32,828 nucleotides of DNA from Synergistaceae bacterium (GCA_017448685.1 JAFSKY010000023.1:1-32828), one strand, 5' to 3'. Counted from the stretch's first letter, positions 17,515 through 26,234 are shown. Translations and numbers: made by a program. Notes: generated by a model not told the origin, from the letters alone.

Positions 17515-18564
17515 TCACTTATCCTGTATTTTCACTTTTGCGCCATCTCTCAAGGCTTGCGTCCCTGATGAGGCTACAAGCTCTCCTGACTTCACACCTG
17601 ATACTGCAACATTATCTCCTGATGTCCCAAGTGTCGTAACGCGCCGTACTTTTGCCGTATCTCCTTCGATAACGTAAACATAGTTGCCGTTGATGTCTGA
17701 CATTAGAGAGGCTTGCGGAATCATGATGCCCCTTTGTTCGTTCAATGGCGTTAGAGCTATCCTCACCATAGCACCAGGTATCAGAATATTACTGTCATTG
17801 CTGAAGCTCCAGCGTATTGTGATTGTTCCTGTTGAAGCGTTAATGACGTTGTCGATGAAGTCCATTTTGCCCGATGATGACTCATCATATGTTGTGCCGT
17901 CTGAAAGTTTCAGCACTGCACTGTAGGAATTTTTCTGCCATGAAGTGTAATCTGCCTCAGATATTGAGAAGGCTACTCGGATGGGATTCATCTGGATTAT
18001 TGTCGCTAATTCGGAGCTGGGTGATACGTAATTCCCTTTTGTGAAGCCCGCACGCCCTATTACGCCGGAAATTGGAGAGGTTATCTTCGTCCTGTTCAAC
18101 TCAATCTGCGCTAATTCTAGATTTGCTTTTGCCTCTGATACTGACGCTTGACCCTGCTTTATGTCGTTATCCGCCTTGTCCATGTCTGAGGCTGGAACGC
18201 TCCTTTTGTCTGCCGCCTTCAATCGCCTCATGTACTTTTGCGCCTGTTCTAGGGTCGATTGAGTTCGAGCTAGTTGGGCTTTGCGTAAGTCAACAGTAGC
18301 TTTGTACTGCGAGTTGTCCAGCGTGAAAAGTGTTGAGCCTGCTCTGACGTAAGACCCCTCGTTGAAGTATACCCTTGAGATTTTCGCTGATAGTTCTGGC
18401 TTGACCGTAACTCGTTGAACCGCCTCGACTGTCCCGATATATTCCTTCGTATTGTCGATTGCGCCCTCTTGAGCCTTTTGGACTTTCACAAGCTGGGCTG
18501 CTTCGGAAGATTGCGCGAGAAAACACGCAAGGAGGAATATCAGAATGACGAAATTTTTTCTCAT
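17515..18564 (-). CDS. Periplasmic adaptor (membrane fusion protein) of the RND pump, AcrA/MexA-like
   Basis: A 349-residue protein, with the start at the ATG at 18564 supported by GAGGGAG eight bases upstream; the frame from 18585 includes the ribosome site. Residues 1-28 are an export signal (MRKNFVILIFLLACFLAQ). 'LLAC' may be a lipobox. The family order is a first lipoyl half (VKPELSAKISRVYFNEGSYV, then LFTLDNSQY), then a helical hairpin with 'ARTQSTLEQAQKYMRRL' and 'KANLELAQIELNRTKI'. The second lipoyl half follows (SPISGVIGRAGFTKGNYV), then a beta-barrel (RVAFSISEADY) and a membrane-proximal domain ending LRDGAKVKI. It bridges pump and TolC channel and is the first gene of the efflux operon. 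Confidence 0.93.
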   Translation of the reverse strand: MRKNFVILIFLLACFLAQSSEAAQLVKVQKAQEGAIDNTKEYIGTVEAVQRVTVKPELSAKISRVYFNEGSYVRAGSTLFTLDNSQYKATVDLRKAQLARTQSTLEQAQKYMRRLKAADKRSVPASDMDKADNDIKQGQASVSEAKANLELAQIELNRTKITSPISGVIGRAGFTKGNYVSPSSELATIIQMNPIRVAFSISEADYTSWQKNSYSAVLKLSDGTTYDESSSGKMDFIDNVINASTGTITIRWSFSNDSNILIPGAMVRIALTPLNEQRGIMIPQASLMSDINGNYVYVIEGDTAKVRRVTTLGTSGDNVAVSGVKSGELVASSGTQALRDGAKVKIQDK

Positions 18565-18650
18565 GTAACTAACTCCCTCATTCAATGTTTCAAATTTTGT
18601 CTGAGCTTCCTCATTCTATTTTTATGAAGGTGGAAGGTTGACAGTGAAAA

Positions 18651-18679
18651 ATTATACTATGAGGGATTTCATATCCTAA
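18651..18679 (-). promoter_or_regulatory. Promoter of the efflux operon
   Basis: On the minus strand a perfect TATAAT (18656 down to 18651) lies 17 bases after TTAGGA (18679 down to 18674; three of six to TTGACA). The predicted start near 18644 gives a leader of about 80 bases before the adaptor ATG. The 180-base divergent region between the two operons is the place to look for a shared operator; I saw no clear palindrome in it. Confidence 0.45.
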
Positions 18680-18703
18680 AATTTCGCCGAATAATATGGA
18701 GTG

Positions 18704-18709
18704 TATAAT
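18704..18709 (+). promoter_or_regulatory. -10 element of the four-gene acyl/glycosyl operon
   Basis: A perfect TATAAT in the context GTGTATAATATT. The expected start near 18716 gives a leader of about 29 bases to the ATG at 18745. The -35 region (about 18681-18687) is poor, so the promoter may need an activator. Confidence 0.4.
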
Positions 18710-18744
18710 ATTGTCTCAATTCCACAACCATTAAGGAGCATCGT

Positions 18745-20241
18745 ATGATAAAAACAGAAAGCGGTTATGTCTGTGGCCTCAAAACTAATGATGAAGCCGT
18801 ATCAATCTTCAAAGGTATACCATTCGCCGCGCCCCCAATAGGCCAAATGAGATGGAATGCCCCCACAAAATCGCCCTCATGGCCGGGAGTACGTGAATGC
18901 ACAAAGTTCTCTCCAAGCGCAATACAATCCCCACAAGCCCCCTTCCTTATGTGGTCAGAAGAGTTCATCATAGATACATCAACCGGATATTCTGAGGACT
19001 GCCTAACGTTGAATGTGTATTGCCCCTCAGACGTAAATGTGAAGGATAAGCCTGTAGTAATATACTTTCATGGAGGTAGCTTCGTTGCTGGCGGAAGCTC
19101 ATGCGAAATCTACAACGGTGAACAGTTAGCCCGGCATGGAGTGATTTTCGTTACGGCAAATTTCCGCGTTGGTGTGCTTGGACTCCTCGCAAGCTCTAAG
19201 CTGTCATGCGAAAACTCAAGCAAAATTTCCGGGAACTACCAACTACTCGACCAAATAGCCGCGCTGAAATGGGTAAGGGATAACATAAAGGCATTCGGTG
19301 GAAATCCTGAGAACGTTACCATAATGGGACAATCATCGGGTGCAGCTGCTGTATGTACGCTAGCGGTGTCGCCAATGGCAAAAGGACTATTCCGGCGAGT
19401 TTTCGCGATGAGCCATGAAACACTGAATATGCCAGTAGCCACGACATCAGATGCATCAGGCAAGATGATAATGGTAGACATCTACAAGCCGTTATCAGAA
19501 TGCGAACGTGAAGGCGATGAAGTTATCGGTATGGTGGTTGAGGATATGCGCACAATGACCACTGAAGAGCTACTGAAACTGCCAGCGTATTACCCATATT
19601 GCATAGACGGCCATGTATTGACATGCCCATTCAATGATGGAGTGAGGGCAGGCATGACGGATGAATACGACTTCATGGTAACGTATACGGCAAATGACAG
19701 TATGCTGTTTATGATAATGAGGGATTTAGCGGCGAAAAACCCTACAACTACGGAGGATTACGAAGCGGCTATGCGTGGTTACTTCGGTGAACATGCTGAT
19801 ATGGCAATGAAGCTATACCCGTTCAACGGCAATCCGAAACAGTTTGTGTCCATGATTTCGCATGAGAGATACACAGCAAGCGTGATGATGCTGGCCTCAT
19901 TGAGGAAGGGTGCAAAAACTTGGATAGCGCAATTTGACCACGTAATGCCCGGGCCTGAATCACATATTTGGGGAGCGTTCCACACGTCTGATGTGCCGTA
20001 TTGGCTTGATTACTTCTCCGATAAGCGTAAAGATCTCTGGCGTGAAGAGGATTACAGTCTAGGCGCGGAATTGGTAGCGAGGCTTGCGGCATATGCCAAA
20101 ACGGGAAGCCCTAATGCGGAGGGTTTAAGCGATTGGAAGCCTAATAGCCTCTACAGGATACAGGCGGGGAATATCCATGAAGCACAGTTGCTTACACAGG
20201 AGAAATACGACTTTTGGAGGGAAGTATATTGCGTGAATTAG
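18745..20241 (+). CDS. Type-B carboxylesterase, cytosolic
   Basis: A serine esterase of 498 residues, normal length for the type-B carboxylesterase family. The start has a good ribosome site (AAGGAG, six bases before the ATG). Family marks are FKGIPFAAPPIGQMRW, SEDCLTLNVYCP, the oxyanion segment FHGGSF, NYQLLDQIAALKWVRDNI, and the nucleophile elbow GQSSG with Ser197. His413 (GAFHTSDVPYW) is the likely base. The acid position, usually Glu, appears to be Asp318 (TANDS). No signal peptide is present, so it acts in the cytoplasm, unlike many secreted relatives. It may hydrolyse or transfer an ester made by the enzymes that follow. It overlaps the next gene by 13 bases and is the first gene of the operon. 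Confidence 0.92.
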   Translation: MIKTESGYVCGLKTNDEAVSIFKGIPFAAPPIGQMRWNAPTKSPSWPGVRECTKFSPSAIQSPQAPFLMWSEEFIIDTSTGYSEDCLTLNVYCPSDVNVKDKPVVIYFHGGSFVAGGSSCEIYNGEQLARHGVIFVTANFRVGVLGLLASSKLSCENSSKISGNYQLLDQIAALKWVRDNIKAFGGNPENVTIMGQSSGAAAVCTLAVSPMAKGLFRRVFAMSHETLNMPVATTSDASGKMIMVDIYKPLSECEREGDEVIGMVVEDMRTMTTEELLKLPAYYPYCIDGHVLTCPFNDGVRAGMTDEYDFMVTYTANDSMLFMIMRDLAAKNPTTTEDYEAAMRGYFGEHADMAMKLYPFNGNPKQFVSMISHERYTASVMMLASLRKGAKTWIAQFDHVMPGPESHIWGAFHTSDVPYWLDYFSDKRKDLWREEDYSLGAELVARLAAYAKTGSPNAEGLSDWKPNSLYRIQAGNIHEAQLLTQEKYDFWREVYCVN

Positions 20242-21533
20242 GCGTATCAGATAAGTATTTCTACTACACGGCGGCGGGTAAAGGTTCAACAATGGATATA
20301 CGTTTGCCCATAACATTCAAAGCTCCCGTAAACCATGAGGCTCTAATATTGGCGACAAGTGAGGCTTTGAGGTTGTACCCAGAGTTTTCAGCGCGTCCAG
20401 TGTTGCATGAGGGCAGATTGTTCTATGAGGATAATCACGAGGATGTAGCGTTATTGCCGTTATCATCGCGGTATGATTTCGGCAGTGATGACATGAACGG
20501 GTATTTGTTCTGCTTCCAGTATGACGCGTTAAAGGAGCGTGAAGTAGTATTTTCGGTGTATCATGCGTTATCCGACTGGAACGGTCTCAGCAGGTTTTTG
20601 AAGGCGATAATTTGCCGTTATGCCGTCCACGTGAAGGGATTGCGGGATGATTATTTTGGTGATGTAATACGTTCCCATGAGCCTAGTAGAGATGAATGGG
20701 AGACGCAAAGCAACCTTAATCCCTATGAGGTATACGGCGATGAAAGAGCGATACCCAGCTACAAGCCCGAAATTACGGGGGAAATCTTCACGGTATCCGA
20801 AGAGTATTACGGAGTAAATTTCCCAGCGAGTCGGCATATCAGGATAACGCTCAGCACAAGTGAGTTCATCAAGGCCGCTAAGAGTAATAACACTAGCTTT
20901 GTGCCATTGATGTTATACGTTTCATCGAGTTCAATGCGTGATGCCTACAATACCGACAAGACTATACTGTCAATGTTTCCTGTTGACCTGCGAAAAGTCT
21001 TCAACAATGATTGCATCGTAAATTTCTCTGATGCGACATTTCTACCGTCAACGATTGAGCAACATAACATGCCGATAGAGGAGCAATGCAAGAGATTTCG
21101 CGAGATGCTAACCTTATCGAGGAAGCCAGAGAATTACGCCAAATTTCTGTATGACAAAGTGGAGACGGTGAAGGGATTTGAGGCATTTCCAGGTGGGATA
21201 ATAGCGAAGAGTCGCGAGAATAGCTTACGCACTGGAGGGAGGTTAACGCGAGTAACGCAAGGAGTAACGTATCCTGGGATTATGGACATGCCAGAAGGAG
21301 CAGATGACCTCATCGAAGATATAGTGATGGAGTCGCCGTTTGGAGTACCATTAATGCTGGTAACGACCTACCACGATACAATGAGTATAACGTCAATACA
21401 GCGTTACGAGGGTAATTGCTTGGAGAAGGCTATATGTCGCAAACTGAGTTCATTGGGGCTTGAAACGGAAATTGCCTATAATGGGCTTGTTGAACAGAAC
21501 GTAATGAATCTGGAAAGATTGAGGAGCGTGTAA
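20229..21533 (+). CDS. Condensation/acetyltransferase-like acyltransferase (CAT superfamily)
   Basis: About 434 residues from a TTG at 20229, chosen because GGAGGG lies seven bases upstream; the ATG at 20214 has no such site. The fold is suggested by the N-terminal strand and helix pattern of chloramphenicol-acetyltransferase-like enzymes (DIRLPITFKAPVNHEALILA, then LYPEFSARP). The motif YHALSDWNG supports it: His112 and Asp116 fit the HxxxD catalytic signature, although the usual final Gly is Trp here. Later segments such as 'ILSMFPVDLRKVF' fit the 'N.R..' region of the family. It would transfer an acyl group to a hydroxyl or amine. The partner acyl donor is probably made by the ligase encoded two bases downstream. 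There is no carrier protein in the operon, so the donor may be a CoA thioester. Confidence 0.75.
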   Translation: MRELGVSDKYFYYTAAGKGSTMDIRLPITFKAPVNHEALILATSEALRLYPEFSARPVLHEGRLFYEDNHEDVALLPLSSRYDFGSDDMNGYLFCFQYDALKEREVVFSVYHALSDWNGLSRFLKAIICRYAVHVKGLRDDYFGDVIRSHEPSRDEWETQSNLNPYEVYGDERAIPSYKPEITGEIFTVSEEYYGVNFPASRHIRITLSTSEFIKAAKSNNTSFVPLMLYVSSSSMRDAYNTDKTILSMFPVDLRKVFNNDCIVNFSDATFLPSTIEQHNMPIEEQCKRFREMLTLSRKPENYAKFLYDKVETVKGFEAFPGGIIAKSRENSLRTGGRLTRVTQGVTYPGIMDMPEGADDLIEDIVMESPFGVPLMLVTTYHDTMSITSIQRYEGNCLEKAICRKLSSLGLETEIAYNGLVEQNVMNLERLRSV

Positions 21534-21535
21534 AG

Positions 21536-23524
21536 GTGGATTTCACAGAGCAGAAATACTACGACATACTACAGGAGCAGGCGAGTAAGCATCCTGATAA
21601 ACCTGCTGTAGTGATGGGCGAAAAGTGCCTGACATATTCCGAATTTGTCGGGAAAATCGATAACGTCTCGTCATTCCTCGTTGAACATGGCGTAAACAGT
21701 GGCGACCGTGTTGTGTTATGGTCAAGCCCTTGTCCTGAATGGCTGTATGTCTATTACGGTATAGTGCATGTAGGAGCGGTAGCGGTATGTCTGAACTCAA
21801 ACTACACTGTTGATGACGTAACGCCACTTGTAACGTTTGCAGATAGCAAGTACGCACTTTACGGCACGACCCATGACACGAAGGGAGTAGCGAGTGAGGC
21901 TAAAACGTTGTCGCAATCATTCGGGCTTCCAGAGGATAGCGTATTCTCCATATTCGAGACTGATTTTGCCTCTGTGGCAGTGAGTGAGATAACCGACACG
22001 CGTGATGTACACGATGATGCGTATATCATATACACGTCAGGGACAACGGCATTCCCGAAAGCAGTATTGACCTCGCAATATTCGATGATAAACACCTCGC
22101 TGAAATTTGCGGATGAGTTCAAATCGATACGCGGGGATAAGGCATGTGTAGCCCTGCCATTATTCCATGCATTTGGACTGAGTGTACCATGCGTGTATTT
22201 GTTCTTGGGCGGAACAGTGTACATACCCGAAAAGGTGAAGGCGCAAGACATAGCGGACATAGTGAACCGTGAACACATCACCGATTTATGGTCAGTAGCG
22301 GCGGTATATCAGAGCATAATTGACAGCAAGGAGTACACGGACAAATGCGCGCCATTCATCAAAGTGTGCAGTATAGCAGGAAGTTACACCAGCCCGATGC
22401 AGTTCACGCGATTTGAGGCGGCATTAAATCATGCAACATTCCTGAACATGTTTGGAATGACGGAGACGGCAACGGTATTCATCATGGCACGTCCCGAAGA
22501 CAGTATACAGGTACGTTACAACACGATAGGGCGTAAGATACCTGACGTAGAGATAGGTATATGTGATGCAGAGCGAGGAATGCTACCAGCGGGTGAAGTT
22601 GGCGAATTGGTAACGCGAGGTTTCCACATCAAGAACGGTTACTACAAGCTACCCCCAGAGAAGCAATCAGTAGACGCAGACGGCTGGTTTCACACGGGCG
22701 ATTTGGGAGTAATGGATGATGACGGCAATGTGCGTATAATGGGACGCATCAAGGATATAATCATCAAGGGTGGGGAAAACATCACGCCCAGTGAAATCGA
22801 AGCGGAAGCCCTGAACGATTCCAGCATCAAGGAATGCCGAATATTTGGTTACAAGGATAGGTTATACGGAGAAAATCTCGGAGCGTGTGTAATTCTTCAG
22901 CCAGGAGCAACATTTGATGAGGCGACAACGCGCAAGCATCTACGTGATAAACTCGGCTCATTCAAAGTGCCAGCATATTTCTTCCTTTATGACAAATTCC
23001 CTCTGAATGCCACGGGGAAGGTTGACCAGCGTACACTTCATGTAGATATGCTGAAGCGTTTGCGTAAGATGGAGCTTGATGGCGAACTCGAAAAGGGAGT
23101 AAGTGTGCTAGATGTCGGCATAAAGAACACGTCCTACGCGATAATACCGTTGGTGTCAATGGTGGAGAATTACGCGCTAGCATTCGGTTTCAAGCCCAAG
23201 CAGGCGGGGCGAATACGTCTAGCGTGTGAGGAGATGTTGACGGAACGTATCTTGAATGCGTTTGAGGACGTTGGCGACATATATCTTCACTGCACATGCT
23301 TCAGGACATTCATGCGAGTAACATTCGAGGATAGCGGGCAGGTGTACGATTTCGACAAGCAGCGCAAGAAGAGTGAGAGTGCGAAGATAATTGCGTTTGT
23401 AGCTGATGACATGTCGATAACGAAGAAGCACGACTCTAACATGACCTCCTACAATTTGGATTTCATATACAGCAGTGATTTTGATGTAACGGAATTTCTC
23501 GCCTCACATGAGCGATTAATGTGA
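21536..23524 (+). CDS. Acyl-CoA ligase/adenylating enzyme fused to an RsbW-like HATPase domain
   Basis: A 662-residue protein starting at GTG 21536 after GAGGAG (nine bases). Residues 1-515 are a complete ANL adenylating enzyme. They contain YTSGTTAFPKAV (from Y166), GMTETATVF (from G307), GWFHTGDLG (D389), the hinge GRIKDIIIKGGENI, and the catalytic Lys495 in NATGKVDQ. It should activate a carboxylic acid with ATP and probably load CoA. Residues 522-662 form an unexpected extra domain resembling serine-kinase anti-sigma factors of the RsbW type: RIRLACEEMLTER (559-571), strands, then FEDSGQVYDF in the position of the G1 box. The N-box Asn is replaced (E570) and the GxGL loop is absent. ATP binding by this domain is therefore uncertain, and it may be a regulatory or partner-binding module. 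Confidence 0.88.
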   Translation: MDFTEQKYYDILQEQASKHPDKPAVVMGEKCLTYSEFVGKIDNVSSFLVEHGVNSGDRVVLWSSPCPEWLYVYYGIVHVGAVAVCLNSNYTVDDVTPLVTFADSKYALYGTTHDTKGVASEAKTLSQSFGLPEDSVFSIFETDFASVAVSEITDTRDVHDDAYIIYTSGTTAFPKAVLTSQYSMINTSLKFADEFKSIRGDKACVALPLFHAFGLSVPCVYLFLGGTVYIPEKVKAQDIADIVNREHITDLWSVAAVYQSIIDSKEYTDKCAPFIKVCSIAGSYTSPMQFTRFEAALNHATFLNMFGMTETATVFIMARPEDSIQVRYNTIGRKIPDVEIGICDAERGMLPAGEVGELVTRGFHIKNGYYKLPPEKQSVDADGWFHTGDLGVMDDDGNVRIMGRIKDIIIKGGENITPSEIEAEALNDSSIKECRIFGYKDRLYGENLGACVILQPGATFDEATTRKHLRDKLGSFKVPAYFFLYDKFPLNATGKVDQRTLHVDMLKRLRKMELDGELEKGVSVLDVGIKNTSYAIIPLVSMVENYALAFGFKPKQAGRIRLACEEMLTERILNAFEDVGDIYLHCTCFRTFMRVTFEDSGQVYDFDKQRKKSESAKIIAFVADDMSITKKHDSNMTSYNLDFIYSSDFDVTEFLASHERLM

Positions 23525-23543
23525 TATTGGGAGGTGAAAAGAG

Positions 23544-26159
23544 TTGAAGAAGTATGAGATTTCAGTAATCACGCCCCTTCACAATGTCCCATTGGATATG
23601 TTCAAGGCGAGTTTTCAGTCAATGCAGGCGCAGACACTCGGCTTTGAGAATGTAGAATGGGTAGTAGTGGTGCATAACTCAACGGAGGAATACGAGCGTG
23701 ATGTACAGGAGCTATTGAGCGGTCATGACAACGTAGTAGTAGACATCCTTCACAATGCCAATCATACGCCATCAAGCCCACGTAACAGGGGACTAGATAT
23801 AGCCAGCGGAGAATATATCGGATTTCTTGACGGTGATGATAGGTACACGCCCGACTGTTTGAAGGTAGCCTTGCGCCACATAAAGCGTTCTGGAGCTGAT
23901 GTGTGTATGTTTCGGCGTGAGGTGGAATTGGAGTACGATTCACCGTTTGTGCCGAATGAGGTAGTGTTATGGGACCAGACGCGTGAGGAAATTATCGTAA
24001 ATCGCGACACATGGGACGACAAAAAGATATTCTGTTCGCTGTGGGGATTGGTAACACATCGTCTATTCAAGGCGAGTTATCTACGTGACAAAGGAATACG
24101 CTTTGACGAGTCAATAGACTGTGCGGAAGATTATGTGTTCATGATGGAAGCGTTATGGAAGGCAGAAAAAGTATGTCTACTGCCTCAGCTGATAGGGTAT
24201 GTATATTACGTGAACAGTGCATCAATTCTGCAAAGTTCAGCGAGCAAGGGAGAAGGAGTAATTCTAGCGACAGCACGTAGCTTCAAGAGGGTGCTAGATT
24301 ACTGCCTGAATTACGGAATAGACCTGAACGCCTTAATGCACGCGTTTTTGAGGATAGTGGCAGGTTTCATGCTGACGAACAAGGATATATCAGAGGGGGT
24401 GCGTAAGGAGATATTTGAGCTAATGATGCCTTACGCGAAGATGATAACGCCGATCCCGCCGACAAAGGTATATAGTCCGAAGTATCTTGAGGATTTAAAC
24501 AACCTGCCGAAATATTTTCTTACGGGTGAAGTAGAGGAAAGATTTATCGGGGAAGGGTTATTATGGTATGACGAGCGTACAGTGCCTGAGACAGTGCTAG
24601 AGTTCCAGAAGCGGACGCTATACAGTGTGCTAGAGAACGGCTGCAAATCGGATTACGGGCAACGCTACAAGTTTTCCCAAATCGGGACATTAGAGGGTTA
24701 TCGTACGCGACTACCAATGACGAGCTACGACACGTACCAGCCAATGATAAACCTAGCGACCCGCATCAACGAGGCATATATTTTCACGGACGAGGACATA
24801 ACGTCCTACACGCTATCATATGGGCGAGTGGGAGTACCGAAGAGGCTACCTATAACGCGTAAACATCTAGCGCCATACCTGAAAGAGATGGAGCGGCTAT
24901 TAGGTGGGAAGAAAGTATTTGTGATGTGTGAGAGCCTGCCATACCGTAACCCAGTACGCAATCTCGATAAAGCCTACACGAATACGCTAACGGGTCTTTT
25001 ACTCTCAGAGTTTTACGGTGAGAATATGCGAGTAAGTCTTTCACGCAAGAGGGCAGAAATCACGACGCCATTTGAGTTATTATTTCCCGATGAGGTTATG
25101 GATTTTGAGTACCCTCGTTTATTTTTTGCGCTTCGAGAGAAGGACATAACCGCCATATATGCGCCTAACGCGAGTATATTCCTGAGCAACATACAACGCC
25201 TCGCAAAGGATTGGGAGCAACTTTGCGATGACATAGAAGCGGGAAGTATAAGTGTGCTGAGGAAATTTCCAGAGGACATGCGCAAGAGGCTGAACAATCG
25301 AATAGCGCCTAACCCAGCGCGTGCAAAGGAGCTGAGGCGGATATTCTCAGGCATTAAGGACGGGAATATTCTGAAGCTGGTCAAAGATATATGGCCCTCA
25401 CTTGTTGAAGTTATAGCAGATGGCACAGGGAGCTACACGATATACGCGGACATAATCCGAGATAACATGAGGCATGTGAAATTCAGCAATGATTTTCTGG
25501 CCACAGAAGAGGGGTTTATTGCGCGTGCAGTTCCCAATACGGATATGTACGAGTTAGCACTAACAGCGAACTTTTACGAGTTCATGCCGTTATCGGAGCA
25601 AGGTAAGACGTTAATGGCACATGAGCTAAAGGTTGGTGGAGAATATCGTGTTATAGTGTCAGGGTATTCAGGGCTGTACAGGTATACAACAAATGTGCTA
25701 GTGCGTTGTGAGGAAATCACCGACTGTGCAGTAACAATCAGCAAGCTCTGTCCTCGTGACTATGACATTGACGCGATGGAAGGCATCACAGAAGAGGCTG
25801 TATACCGAGCTGTTCAAATGTTTTCCAGAAGAACGGATATACAGGTAGCTGATTACGTATTCATATATGATGATGAGAGTGAAAGCTACAGCCTAGTACT
25901 TGAGCCAGCAGAATTTGGTGATAATTTCAGCAAAGCCGCTGGAATGTCTCAGGCAGTGAGGGATGAAATAGCCGATGAAAGCGCCAAGATATTGGGAACA
26001 TCGCGACCACTCAGAATACTCTTCAATGAGCCAGGGACACATGCCCTTTACACGGAAGCGACACAATACCGCCGGAATATTCTTGAGGATGCAGTGAGGC
26101 CATGCCATATGACGGACAACGCATTGGAGAGCAAATTCTTCCAGAAGCTGACGGTGTAA
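23544..26159 (+). CDS. Family-2 glycosyltransferase fused to a GH3-like acyl-acid amido synthetase domain
   Basis: An 871-residue protein with a TTG start at 23544, supported by GGGAGGT eight bases upstream. Residues 1-270 are a GT2 domain: YEISVITPLHNVPLDMF, NHTPSSPRNRGLD, the metal site D96-G-D98-D99, and CAEDYVFMMEALW. Residues from about 350 to 865 resemble the GH3 family, whose members adenylate a carboxylic acid and join it to an amino acid. They include LENGCKSDYGQRYKFSQIGT, RLPMTSYDTYQPMI, LFFALREKDITAIYAPNAS, FYEFMPLSEQ and KVGGEYRVIVSGYSGLYRY. Two ATP-site motifs are altered: the usual 'SSGTTG'-like loop reads LSYGRVG (424-430), and 'YR.GD' reads YTTNV. The domain could be inactive or use another cofactor. 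It is the last gene before a terminator. Confidence 0.85.
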   Translation: MKKYEISVITPLHNVPLDMFKASFQSMQAQTLGFENVEWVVVVHNSTEEYERDVQELLSGHDNVVVDILHNANHTPSSPRNRGLDIASGEYIGFLDGDDRYTPDCLKVALRHIKRSGADVCMFRREVELEYDSPFVPNEVVLWDQTREEIIVNRDTWDDKKIFCSLWGLVTHRLFKASYLRDKGIRFDESIDCAEDYVFMMEALWKAEKVCLLPQLIGYVYYVNSASILQSSASKGEGVILATARSFKRVLDYCLNYGIDLNALMHAFLRIVAGFMLTNKDISEGVRKEIFELMMPYAKMITPIPPTKVYSPKYLEDLNNLPKYFLTGEVEERFIGEGLLWYDERTVPETVLEFQKRTLYSVLENGCKSDYGQRYKFSQIGTLEGYRTRLPMTSYDTYQPMINLATRINEAYIFTDEDITSYTLSYGRVGVPKRLPITRKHLAPYLKEMERLLGGKKVFVMCESLPYRNPVRNLDKAYTNTLTGLLLSEFYGENMRVSLSRKRAEITTPFELLFPDEVMDFEYPRLFFALREKDITAIYAPNASIFLSNIQRLAKDWEQLCDDIEAGSISVLRKFPEDMRKRLNNRIAPNPARAKELRRIFSGIKDGNILKLVKDIWPSLVEVIADGTGSYTIYADIIRDNMRHVKFSNDFLATEEGFIARAVPNTDMYELALTANFYEFMPLSEQGKTLMAHELKVGGEYRVIVSGYSGLYRYTTNVLVRCEEITDCAVTISKLCPRDYDIDAMEGITEEAVYRAVQMFSRRTDIQVADYVFIYDDESESYSLVLEPAEFGDNFSKAAGMSQAVRDEIADESAKILGTSRPLRILFNEPGTHALYTEATQYRRNILEDAVRPCHMTDNALESKFFQKLTV

Positions 26160-26191
26160 ACGTAATTCAGCAATAATCCAGCAATACAAAT

Positions 26192-26234
26192 TCCCGCTAC
26201 TTATGGCTAATGCTGTGAGAGCGGGAGTTTTTTT
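26192..26234 (+). terminator. Terminator of the four-gene acyl/glycosyl operon
   Basis: A seven-pair perfect stem, TCCCGCT (26192-26198) with AGCGGGA (26220-26226), carries a 21-base loop and is followed by seven T residues (26228-26234). It begins 33 bases after the stop of the fusion gene. Confidence 0.8.

Noticed and set aside
18638-18643. TTGACA resembling a plus-strand -35 in the divergent region
   Set aside because: No -10 at 16-18 bases; the nearest TATAAT-like match is only about nine bases away.
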